Part shown: piece by piece, positions 33,701 to 45,300 of the stretch
Numbering within the stretch: position 1 is the stretch's first letter
Layout of the letters: each line of letters opens with the position of its first letter
Assembly (NCBI GenBank): GCA_001247695.2
Contig: LGRX02024693.1
Span: forward strand, 1 to 64,000
DNA: 64,000 bases
DNA from: Cymbomonas tetramitiformis
Lineage: Eukaryota; Chlorophyta; Pyramimonadophyceae; Pyramimonadales; Pyramimonadaceae
Reading direction: 5' to 3'
The notes under the pieces: model-generated
What the model was told of the DNA's origin: nothing
The model's input: the letters and a program-made list of their open reading frames with translations, nothing else
The model's database searches: none
Position numbers and translations under genes: made by a program

Positions 33701-34121
33701 CCTTCCCCAGGCTGACAAAATCGTACGACGAGCATTGCAGATCATTGACTACCTGGAGCCAAAACATTGGTTCATGGAAAACCCCAGGGGTCGCTTCCCT
33801 AACGCGCTACGGCTTCGCCCTATGATGCGCCAGCTTCCCCCACCGCTGGTGTGTACCTACTGCATGTACGGTACGCAGTACATGAAACCCACCTGCATAT
33901 GGACGAACTCAGCACCACCCTCGCCCCTGCTACGCTGTACTACTTCAACACCGTGTGCGTGCAGATGGGCAACCGGTGCTCATCCAGAGACTGCTCAGCT
34001 TGGACCTCACCCGCAGCAGACTGGAGCAGGTCGATCTGCGAGTGTATATCCCGTGCCAGCACTCCTGCTACGACAACTTTTCCGACATTTACGCCTCCGC
34101 GACACTGAAGACCCGCTTTAG
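30764..34121 (+). CDS. pol: Pol, third part: Dam-like domain, integrase, chromodomain, Dcm-like domain
   Basis: Resumes in the same codon phase after the nested element (TAAT at 30764-30767 then PKLYKGMKEDHLDF). Domains in order: a Dam-like N6-adenine methyltransferase domain (about 31120-31440) with FDVDACCDFGGRNRQA and the catalytic-type motif NPPYN at 31281-31295; the integrase zinc finger HAHESLSSGHTG plus CAVC (31868-32005); the integrase core with Asp in VDFVTG (about 32081), Asp in SDRDPRF (about 32265) and Glu in GQAEHSNR (about 32370); a chromodomain (about 33020-33180, HVERILARR, WKVRWTGY, WRTRDKL); and a C5-cytosine methyltransferase-like domain (about 33470-34080) with LFSGTGS, ASPPCRQYS and ENPRG, ending YPVPALLLRQLF. 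The two methyltransferase domains are not part of a standard chromovirus pol. This 1.1-kb-codon segment is unbroken, unlike the upstream pol. Confidence 0.92.
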
Positions 34122-34308
34122 ATTCCAAGTGGCACCCTTCTTCTTGAAAGTGGTGCCCTGGTAGCGGCAGGCAAACTATGCTCGAAGAGGAACCAGAGAA
34201 CCTAAGAACTGGAAAAGCAAGGAACCAGAAAACCTAAGAACTGGAACTTAGATGGGTACCTTAGCGGAGTGATCCCAGGAGGTAGACCACTCCTAAGGGG
34301 GGGAGAGT
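34122..34308 (+). other. Retrotransposon 3' untranslated region with polypurine tract
   Basis: Contains a direct repeat around GGAACCAGAgAACCTAAGAA (about 34190 and 34221) and the purine tract AAGGGGGGGAGAG at 34294-34306, directly before the 3' LTR. That is the expected plus-strand primer position. Confidence 0.8.
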
Positions 34309-35005
34309 TGTGCCCGGAGGCACAGCGTGAGCCGATATGCCTATGCGTCCGTATGTGTGTCATCGGGGGTAATCTGGGATTGGCACGATGACAGTGAAAT
34401 TGGGCTTGAAATCACGATGAGAATGAATACCAGATGTCCGGGGTATGACAGTATGACACTATGACACTATGACACTATGACAGTATGACACTATAGTAGT
34501 ATGACAGTACTGTGGGGGGTGTCATCGTGGAACTCAGTCAGACCCTCGAAGAATGGTCAGATTCGCATCGGGGTTGAAAAGACAATGAAATCGAATATCA
34601 GATATTAAGGTTATGACAGTATGACAGTATGACGCTATGACAGTATGACATGACAGTATGACAGTACAGTAGTATGACAGTACTGTGGGGCAGTCATCGT
34701 GTCAGCCTGTCGGCATAACATCTGAATCGAGAATGACGAATCGGAATTAGAAATGAGATCGGATCGGGAACTGAACGTTGAGCCGAAGTGTGACATCGGC
34801 TCTCGAGTGGTTGACCCTGCAACCTGAGTGACGAGTGAATAAGTAGAGCACTTGAGAAGTGTTTAGCCTTCAGAACTCGGAACCGAATTATCGTTTGTAC
34901 CTCAATCTGGCCCTGATCCAGTATATTATAAAATCCGAATTGTGTACCTTTGCACGTTCAATCAAAAACATATTTCCGAGCATTTGTCGTAGTGCCCCAG
35001 GCACA
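34309..35005 (+). repeat. 3' LTR of the retrotransposon
   Basis: 697 bp, same ends as the 5' LTR. It is followed at 35006-35010 by CATCA, the copy of the target site found before the 5' LTR. Confidence 0.95.
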
Positions 35006-35010
35006 CATCA

Positions 35011-36393
35011 CGTCTGTACCTCCTGGTACATTACAGCTTGTACATCCTGATACATTGCGGCATGTACCTCCTGGTATATTACGGCATGTACCTCCTGGTA
35101 AATTGCGGTATGTACCTCTTGGTGCATTCTGCCGAATGGGCGTAGGCACTCGTTTCCCCCGTTGAAACAGCAAAAAAATCTGAGTGTTTCCAGCAGCACG
35201 ACGCAGTCAAAACCTCGTTCTAATACCGAGTTGACGCGGTCTTCCTTGATGCGTTGGGTGCATCATTTGAATATATGTACAGGTTCGCGGTTGGAACCCG
35301 CTTGATCGGTCGATTTATCAAAGCACTGTTTAGTGCAGAGGTCTTGAAAGCAAACAATATAATAATCAAGTATTGCAACTGTCTTTGGCTTTATATATAA
35401 TCAGAAATACATGAATCGAATGGCATCCTCCTTAGTCTGTAAGAAGCTGATCCGATGTGTCACTGTCCAATCATATCCATCTGTAATCCTCCGATGTCAA
35501 TACAGTTTTTTGCATTTTGTACTCCGTATCCAGACGTCATCCCGTTTCGTGAAGACCGCAACTCTCCGCGTAGATTTGATGCGCAAGGTGGGAGAACTCC
35601 TGATCGTGTGATCCGACGTTGCCAAGGAGGAGCTCCAGGGGGGGGGAAACCCGCACGCACGATGTACAATATAAGCCATCGACAGTCCTCTTTTGCCATG
35701 ATCGATGCCTTACATAATATTGCAATAAGAATGCAACATGCAAAGATGCCAAATCTGCTAAGATTCCCCACACAAATCGCAAATCTGGCCTGCACAATGC
35801 GGAATAGCAAAATGCAAGAGCTGTCATGACAGTTACAATATCTTATCAGCACCGGATACTGCACTGTTGGTCACGATTTCGACCTTCAATTCGGTTGCTC
35901 GCCAGTCTCATGCCCAACAGCATGGGTCAGACCGCACTGATGGCACTGACAGCACAGACAGACAAATGTGGTCACCATACTGCAAATATATCTTGATGCA
36001 CGGACTGAAATCTCCGGGGGTGTCCAGAAGAATGGGCATACGGGAGCAAATGCATCCAGCTTCTGTAGCTTACGGCGATGTTCATTGTGCATTGTACAAA
36101 AGCCTGTACTAATTTTACAGCTAAGAGTTGACACCATCGCATAAGCATGGAATGCCTTAACATGAGGTTATTTCCAAAGAGGCACGGAACATGCTTGCGT
36201 TTGTTTCACCTTCCTTTGTATCTAGCAGTCCAGTGGCAACAAAACACGTCTGCTTGTAAACATCCTCCACTACTATTCTATTCGCATCATGCCTGTCTGC
36301 TAGCGGCCGCCAGCCTTGCTCCAAGGGAAATGAATCCATGTCATCTATGTGGACTGCATCCCTAGGTAGTCAAGGTCAAGGTGGCTTTCCTGT
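35011..36393. other. Intergenic stretch between retrotransposon and dynein gene, with a 24-bp tandem repeat
   Basis: Five copies of a 24-bp unit TGTACCTCCTGGTAcATTaC lie at 35014-35133, directly beside the retrotransposon target site. The rest is AT-rich with short ORFs only, resembling 7082-9432. The dynein stop codon at 36394 faces it. Confidence 0.6.
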
Positions 36394-39300
36394 CTAGTCG
36401 ATGGTGCATAACAGTGCACCGCCTCGAAGGATCCACCTGGACGGGTGGTCCTCTGTTCGGAGCTCAAATTTGTCAATGTAATTCAGTCCGGTCCGCTTCT
36501 TCACCCGGTATGCTGGCGCTTGGTAGTTAGTCAACGCAGCGTCCTTCTTCTTATCCTTTGCCTGCACACCCGTTACGTATAGCACCGGCAGGGGTACATA
36601 TAGCTTCTTGGGCTCCGAGTCCACCAGCCGGTTCTCCTTACCGTGCCATGCCATACCATCCAGGTACAGGCCGTAAATGAATACACCCTCTGCAGCGCCC
36701 TCTCGCAGCGTCTCAAACTCCTTTGGTGGATGTGTCACCTCCGAGTTCATCACCACGTCATCGAGCGCCCACTTGTCCACAGCATGCTTGCGGTTCACCT
36801 CCTGCTTCATCGCCGTCAGGAAGCCCTGAGGGTTGAACCACCCGGTGAGCCAGTACGCCTTTGGGCGCCCCGTGTTGACCCACTTAAACAGCTGGTCGAA
36901 GCGCTGGAGCAGCCCGTTGAACCAGTTGCCTAGAGTAGCACTCTCCCAGGACTTCTTCAGCCACGTGGCAGGGATTCTCGCATCGAACAGCATGTTCAGA
37001 GCCTCAATCAGATCCCCGCTGAGCGCAATGGTGCCTGCGATCGCCAGCCTCAGATTCTTCAGTGTCTTCATGGTGAGCAGGATGATGGTGTTCAGCCGGT
37101 CCACCTCCTGCCGCAAGTGGATGGTCAGAGGCATCGTGTTGCCGCCCGGCAACTTCTTCAGCTTCTCCTTGGTGTCCTCAACCCCGAATGCCGGCGGTAC
37201 CTTGCCGATCAGATCCTCCGCCGTCTTGTCCACAATCTCCTCGCGCGACAGTCCCCCGCCCGCGCCGCCCGTCTTGGGCATGGTCTCCATGATGGTGGCC
37301 GTGCCGTTGTTGACAGCCAGGGTGCGGAAAGTGAGGTCGGCGTTCGAGTGCAGCCCGAAGATCTCCGGGGACTCTTGGTCGGGCAGCTGCTCGATGGCCT
37401 GACGGAACATGGCGATCTCGGTTGTGTCCGGGATGACGTACCCAGGGTAGATCTCATACCCCTTCTCCAGCACCTGCGGCTGGAAGTACTTGTCCGCGTA
37501 GGTGTCCATGAGGAGCTCGTCGAAAGCGTCTGTGATGCGGCCGCCGTACTGGATGGCCGACACCATGTACCGCACGGTGGCCCACGTGGGCTGGTTGGCC
37601 TTCTTCGCGTCCATCTCGATCAGATGGTTCTGCAGGAACTGCGTGCACGCCGACAGATCCGACTGGTTGAACTCGTACGGCACGTTCCACCCGATGGGCC
37701 CGAACTTGCGGCGCTCCTGCACCACCGACTGCAGGAAGCACTGTACGAACAGCAGCTGCCGCCACTCGTAGCGCTGCACCACGTCGAGCATGTCCTGCGA
37801 GACCCATGTGTACGAGTTGCGCAGGCCGGCCTTCATGCCCACGGGCGCCTCGTTGGTGATCTTGATGCCCATCTGCAGCAGGCCGATGGGGAACTGCGGG
37901 TGAGGCTCCGCCGTGATCCACAGGCGGAACTCCTCGTTCAGCTCCTCCGCCTTCACCAGGAAGGCCTCCACCTCCTGCAGGTATGCCAGGCCGAGGTGCA
38001 TGTTCTGCAGCAGCACCCACTGGCCCTCCGTCGTGGCCGAGGCCATGTACTTGCGCGCGATGATGTCCTGCCCTTGCCCCATGGACACCCCGAGCACCTT
38101 GATCTTCTTCTTCTTCGCCAGGTCCTCGATCAGCTTCGTCGGGTCCGCCCCTGGGGACAGCAGGCAGATAAGCGGGCACCGCTCATGGCTCTCCATCCAC
38201 GTGGTCTCCATGTTCAGGGGCACGGACTGCACAAACTGCGGGCCGAGGGAGTCCGCGATGTAGTCCTGCGCGGCGATCAGGGTGCGGTCAGGGCGGATCG
38301 CCTTCACCACGCACATGCGCTCAAACTTGGACACCTTCTCCTCGTAGTCCGGCACCTTGCAGGTCTCCGGGGCCTCCTGGTCATACCACTGCCGCCACAG
38401 GCCGTCATTGCGGTACACGCTGTCCTGCAGGTCAAAGAAGGTCGGGTTGCTGGAGAGCGCCACCGCGTCCAGCCAGGCGGAGTCGGGGAGCCACTCCTTG
38501 GGCTTCTTGCGGACGCTGCCGATGTCCAGCGAGCCGCCGCCCTTGAGGAAAATGTTGATGTGCTCCTGCTTCACCACCTTGGCTGACGTCAGCACCTTGT
38601 TGGTGAGCATCAGCGCGAAGATCAGCTTGTGGCGCTCGAACAAACCGCGCTGGGTGTACAGGTAGATGCTGTACGTGAGGTACTCGATGATGTTGTTGAT
38701 GCGCTTGGAGGGCATCGTCGCCTTCGGGGAGAGGTCGATGGCCTGCTCGTACAGGTCGTTGAACTGCCGAAGCGAGGTCTGGTACATGCAGTTGACTGTG
38801 GTGAACTCGGCAATGAGGAAGTACACCAGCGTCGCCCGGTGCGCCACTGGGCGGAACTCCTCGCACGCCTCCGTGATCTTCTTGTTGGTCTCGGAGGCGT
38901 TGATCAGCTTCTCGTTCACTTCCTGCGCCGTCTGCTTCGTCACCGCCAGCACGTCGATCAGCTCCGTGTCATCCAGCAGGTTGCCCTGAGAGTTGGACAA
39001 ACGGTAGAGCAGGTCGTCCTCCAGCTGCTTGATCTTCTTCTTGTAATTGGTCACTTCCTCGATCAGGGCGAGGCGCTGCTCCTCCAGCTCGTGCTTCTCC
39101 TTCAGGATGAGCTTGCCCAGGAGCTGGTCCTCCAGCCCCACCATCGTCACCGTGAAGTCGATGATGGTCACCTTCGCAGACAGCTCCGGGGTGTAGTGCG
39201 GGTTGGGCAGGCGTGTCGTGCAGAAGAGCACAAAGCTGGGGGTGAAGTCCACCTCCTTGTCCGCCAGCGCGATGATGTAGCCCTTGCCCTTTTTGGTGTG

Positions 39301-42300
39301 CCGCTTCTCCAGCACCGGGTCCAGCACCGGGTCCAGCTCCTCCTCGATGTTCTCAATCAGCATCGGCTTGCCGTACGACAGGCAGTCCTCCAGATGGTTC
39401 CGGAACTGCCGCTCCCGCAGGTTGGTCACCCTCAGCAAGTTCTGCTCCTCGCGGTTCTTGATCCACACGAGGCCCTGGCCCTGGGGATCGATCAGCACCG
39501 GGTAGCGCGTGGCGCGCGTCACCATGATGCCGTTCTGGATGGAGAGGTCGTCCGTGGGCAGGCCCTGCAGGTTCCACTCGCTCACCTCGGCGTCCTCCAC
39601 CAGGAACTTGGTCACGTCCAGGTTCTCCGTGGTCGGTATGCCACGTGTCACGCAGTCGCCGTAGAAGTCGCGGGTCAGCATCAGCTCGCGGAACTCCTTG
39701 TTGAAGGGCCCGAGGTACGACACAAAGGAGGAGCTCAAAGCGCAGTCGCCCGTCAGCCGTTGGATCTGGTTCTCAAACTCCTGCGACTGCTGAGTCCAGC
39801 GCACCTCCTCCCCACCGAGCGCGTTGATGAGCGCGTTCGCGCTGTCCATCTTCTTCTGCGTCGCCGCGGCGTCATCCTCCAGGCGCTGCTTCTCCGCCAT
39901 CGCCTCGTCAAACTCCTTCTGCATTTTGTCCAGGTTCGCCTGCACCTCCGCCATCTTGTCCTCCGCGCCCTTCTTGTCCTTCATGGCCACCTTCAGCTCC
40001 AGCTCCGCCGCCCGCAGCGAGATGATCTTCGGCTCCACCACCACCGCAATCTCGTGATAGGTCACCATCGCCTTGGTCCAGTTACACAAGCCCGCCACGT
40101 TGCCCGACGCCTTCTTCGCCGACTCGTATGTGTAGTCGCTGGACTGGAAGTACGGGAGCAGCAGCTCGCAGGTCTCATCGCTGATCTGCTCCTTCGGAAA
40201 ACTCATCAGCGCAGCCAGGAATCCAGTGTCGCCCATCATCTTCACCGCCTCCGTGTAGGTGCCGAGGATCACCATCTCGCCCTTGATGTCCTGCCAGGAC
40301 ACCTTGTCGAGGGCCATCATGCGGAGCACCAGCACCGTGTCGAAGATGCGCTTGATGATGTCGGGGGGGTTCTTCAGCGCCTTCAACGCCTGAATGTCCT
40401 TCGCCGTGATGGAGTTCAGCGCGTCCACGGCAGCGTCCAGCGCGGGCTGCGCCGCCGCCAGGTCTTTCTCCGCGTCCTCCTTCACTGCAGAGATCTCATC
40501 CGCCTTCTTCGTCACCCCCTCCACGATCACCAGCACTTTGGCCTTCTCCTTCTCGGCCAGCGCCGTGCCCGCGCTGATCTCCTTCAGCAGGTTGGCGCTC
40601 ACCTTCTGCGCCTCCGCGAGGTCCGCGTTCTTGATGGCTAGCTCGCCCTTCATCTTGTTCACATCCGCTTTCGCTTCAAACAGCTTCGTCAGCCCACTGT
40701 TGATCTTGTCCGCCAGCACCCGCACCTCGGACAGCTTCCGGCCGTACAGCTCCTTGTACCCGGCAATAAAGGAGAGGTATGACTTGGGCGTGACGTACGC
40801 GCGGCGGCGGTATTTCTCAAAGTACTCGTCGCACGCAGCAACCACAAAGTTGTGCACCCCCCCCATGTGGAACACCAGCGCCTCCTTGGCGTCCGCGCTG
40901 CACGCCATCTCGAAGTCCCCAATGAACTTGTTGGACACCGCGGTGAGCGCCTGCACGGGCCAGGGCAGGAACCAGTCGATGGTGCAGCCGTTGATCAGGC
41001 CCGGGAACTGGGACGCGCGCGTGGAGAACTTGATCCCCACGGGGGAGAAGCACAGCGACAAGTGCAGGTTGTTGCGCACGCGGCCCATGAAGAACGCATA
41101 CAGGTTGTCCCACGTATCCACCGTGCCCGGGCTCTCCTTCTTCATCACCCCGCGGATGTCGTTCACGATCATGTCGAGCTCGTCCTTGGGGAACAGGCCA
41201 GCCACCTCGCCTGTCATCAGGATCTGGTTGATGTATTCCAGGAAGCCCTCTTGCTTCACCTCGGCGTCCGTGAAGATGAAGCACACCTTCTGGCCCTTGA
41301 AGCCCGCCAGCTTGTACAGCCCCTTGATGTCCTCAAACAGGTTCGTCTGGTTGTACGTCTTCGTGACGGTGATCTGGAACGTGAACGCCCCGGAGATGTA
41401 CGCCGCCAGCCGCGTGAGCGACTGCTTCCCGGACCCCCCAACGCCCACCAGGAGGGCGCTCCCGCGGTCCATGCACAGCAGCCGCGCCACCCGCATCAAG
41501 TGCAGCAGCGCGTCCTCGAACAGCACCAGCTCCAGCTTGATTGCCTTGGAGCCTTCGTTGAAAGCCTTCTGCCGGGACTCCACCACGGCGCGCAGCACCT
41601 CCAGGTTGTCCACGCTCTCGTAGAAGGAGGGGTTGGCATTGATCACCTCGCCCGTGTCCTCATCCACCTCCGGCTCCCGCAGGAAGTCCACAAAGTACAG
41701 TGGGGTGTCGCACTGCTTCCGCATATCGTCGCCGAAAGTCTCCTTGATCAAGCTCATGATCAGGTCCACGGTCCACTTCTTGTCCTCGGGGGTGGTGAGC
41801 TTGTCGCAGAACACGCGCTCGCACTCGTGCCGCCACAGCGCCACCAGGTAACCTTGCGGGGTGTCGATCTTCGCTCCGAAGGGGGGCAGCTCCGCGCCGA
41901 GGTTGTTGAAGCGGTCGCGGGATGCGAGGATTAGTCCCTGGAACACCTTGGAGAGCTCGCGCAGGTTGAACAGGTAGTGGAACTTCGCCGGCGTTGGGAG
42001 CATCTTCACCTGCACCTTGTTCCACAGCGTGATGGTGATGGGCACGATCTTCGTGGCGGACTCCACCGTGTCCTCGTCGAAGTTTGCCGCGTCAAAGCGC
42101 CCGGTCATCAGTGCCCCAAAGATGCTGTTGATGGCCGTCACGGAGGGCAGCGGCGTATACAGCATACAGAAGTGGCGCTTCAGGCGGTTGGGCATGTCGT
42201 TCTTGCCCCCTCCGGGGGTGTTCATTGCCGCGATGTACAGGCAGTCGACAATCATCTTCATGTCGCCGATGGGCTTCTCGAGGGAGTACATGCCGCCCTG

Positions 42301-45300
42301 CTCCAGCAGCTGCCGCACGATCTCGTTCGTCACCTGGTCGCCCCACTCGTTGTAGAAAGGCATGCTGACATCATCTACAAAGAAGATCATCTTCTTGCCA
42401 CCTGGCGGGCCGAAGGTGCGGCCCTGGCGCTTCTCCACGGACCCCTCCACCGCAAACTGGAAGATGTTGGGCGTGGTGAGGGAGGAGAAGGTGATGCTCT
42501 TCGCCATCATGTTCTCCGGGTCCGTCTTGCCGATGTACTGGTTCACGCATGTCGTCTTGGCAGTACCCGGGCCCCCGACCAGCAGCGTGGCCTTGTTCAC
42601 GGAGCACACGAGCCCGATCAGATGCTCGTAGCGCAGGCTGTCCAAGGTCGGGATGACCAGCTGCGCGTACTTGGGCTTTTCCTCGTGCTTGGGGTACTGC
42701 CACTTGGGCACCTTGGTTGACCAGTGGTCCCACTCGGTGGACTCCTCGTTCACAAAGTACTCAAAAAGCATGCTCTCCTCGTCAAAGTCAGGCATGTTGT
42801 CTATTCCCAGCTCAACGATCCTCTCATTGTACTTGGGCCGGTCCTCCAGGGGCAGCGCGCCGCCCACCGCCCACATCTGGCAGAACAGGAACATGCGCTC
42901 GTAATGGCCCTCGCTGAGGATCTCGTTGTTCTGCACCGCCGGGAGCAGGCACGCAGTGATCAGGTCCACCGTGCTGGTCATCTGGCAGAAGTCCCGGCTG
43001 ACGTGCTCCCAGGGGGCCCCCGGGCACACGGGCTTGCAGTGGATGCGGACGAGATCAAACATCGGCTGCACATACTTGTCGAACAACGGCCTGAGGATCG
43101 CCTGCTCCTGCTCGCGCCGAGTTTCGAGCCACGAGTGCGACATGGGCTCCCAGCCGAGCTCCACGTCTGAGACATAGATGATACCCGCGCGCGACACGGT
43201 GGCGGGGGAGGCGTTGTTCAGGTTCTCTGGCTCGAACATGGCCTTCATCAGGGGACTCATCAGGATGCGGTCCCCGTTCGCCAGGGTCAGCACCTTGTTG
43301 TCGTCCAGCACCGTGTTCAGGTTCTCGATCCAGATGGCGTCCACCGGGCCGTCCAGCACGATCCACGTGTTCTGGTTCTTGTTCTTCGCCGCGCGGCGCC
43401 ACAGCACCGCGAACACGCCGTCGGTCCAGTCGCCCGTGGCTGCATCCATGCGCCCGAACATCTGAGGCGCGGTGATCGCCTTCGGGTTCATGCGCCAGAT
43501 CACGTGCTTGTTCACCAGCTCCGTCAGCGCCGCCGCGAGGGTTTCCCCGATGGCCGTCTTCCCCGCGCCTGTGGGCCCCACCAGCATGATGCCGTGGCGC
43601 ACCTGGTACGTCTCATACAGTTGCACGCACTTGGCGAGCCACGTGGGCCACTGCTGCAGCCCCTTCTCGTCCACGCGCTTCTTCATGGCGCCCTCCACGT
43701 CCTCGAACACCGCCTTGTCCACTTTGATCCCCGGGAACAGGTCATCAATCAGGGACAGGAAGAGCGGCACGTCCTCCGCCACGAACTTGGACATGTTCAT
43801 GTCCCGCAGGGTGCGCATGGCGATCAGGGTCTCGCTCTTGTCCGGGTTGGCGCGCTTGGAGCTTCCCATGGTGCGCAGCACGGAGAGGATATTGCGCAGG
43901 CCGAAGTCGTAGTGCGCCTGCTTGGACAGCTGCTGCTCGCACAGCCCGTACAGCACGAAGAACTTCTTGGACAGGGGCTCGTTCTCCTGGTACCCGCACG
44001 CCGCCATCTTCACCTTCTTGATGATCTGGCGGTTGGGAACCATCATGGTCACGCCGCGGAAGAGGGACTTGAGGTTCTCCGGCAGCTCCTGGCGCCCGGC
44101 GTAGCCGGGGTTCATCGTGATGAAGAAGCCCACGCGCGGGTCTAGCGACACGACGGCGCCGTCCGTGAACACGAAGGTCTGCTTGCGCTCGCGGATCGCG
44201 GAGAGCACGCAGAACACCTGCTGGGCGCACACGCTGAGCACGTCGAGGTTGATGCGGTTGAACTCGTCGAAGCAGCCCCACAGGCCCGACTGCGCGAGGC
44301 CGCGGTAGATCTTGCCCATGCCCTTGTAGTCCATCTGGTCCGAGCAGTTGAACACCACCACGTACTTCCCGAGGGTGTTGCCCAAATCCTTTGTGGTCTC
44401 CGTCTTGCCGGTGCCCGCAGGGCCGGCGGGGGCGCCGCCCAAGAACATCCCGAGGGCCTGGGAGAGGGTGACGTAGCAGATGTCGGTGAGGGGCGTGATG
44501 ACGAGGCGCTCCTTCACGCCCAGGTACTCAAACGAGTACTCGAAGTCCACGTCACAGATGGAGATGATCACGGTGTCGCGCTCCTGCTTCCAGTAGAAGC
44601 GGCACTGCTTCATCCACTCAAAGTCATTGGGATCGCGGATCTTCTTCTTCACCAGCTCGTCCGAGGTGTCACGCTGGTGCACGTGCACCGTTATGCACGT
44701 CTCCAGGTTGGTGCGCTGGATCTTGACCAGGGTGTCGCGGCACGTGATCACGATCATCTCGCGCAGCATCGCGTCCACCTTCTTCAGCGTCTTGTTCATG
44801 ATGCTCTTGTCATTCTTCGCCATGGTCAGGCCGTTCTGCATGTCCGTGGTCCACATGAACTGGATGCCCAGCAGGGAGATCTGCGCCGGGTGCCCAAACA
44901 CAAAGTCCTCGAGCGGCATCTCGCTCACCACCGCCTGCGCCTTCTTGATGATGCCCTTCACCGCCGTCTGCATGCCGTCCACGAGGCTCTGCAGCCACAC
45001 CTCGATGTTCCCTTGCGCGAACACCGGGTTGTCCTCCATGTGTCCGTACGCATCCACCTTGATGAACTTCACGCATTCCGACTGCTGGCTGAACATCTCC
45101 AGCATCTTGCTCTTGTCCACCTTGTCGAAGGTCACCGCCGTGAGCGAGTCGAACAGCCCAGACTGGAAGTGGGGCACCACCGATGGGGGGTCGGAGCCGA
45201 GGGAGAGGATCTCCAGCAGCGTGGGGTCGGACACAAAGTAGAAGCGGGGGAACTCGGCGCGCTTCGTGTCCAGGAACGCCGTCAGCGACTTCTGGCACAG

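Larger units (their letters stand above)
12323..35005 (+). mobile_element. Chromodomain Ty3/gypsy-type LTR retrotransposon carrying Dam-like and Dcm-like methyltransferase domains
   Basis: Two near-identical LTRs (12323-13018 and 34309-35005) start TGTGCC, end GGCACA, and are flanked by the 5-bp duplication CATCA (12318-12322 and 35006-35010). A primer-binding site follows the 5' LTR and a purine tract precedes the 3' LTR. Coding order is gag with a CCHC knuckle, a linker, aspartic protease, RT, RNase H, Dam-like domain, HHCC/DDE integrase, chromodomain, then Dcm-like domain. RNase H before integrase and the chromodomain place it with chromovirus-type Ty3/gypsy elements. The full span is 22.7 kb, but 8,832 bp of that plus a 4-bp duplication is a nested guest, so the element itself is about 13.8 kb. 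The pol frame carries several breaks, so this copy is probably inactive. I count about five differences between the LTRs, implying a fairly recent insertion. Confidence 0.95.
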
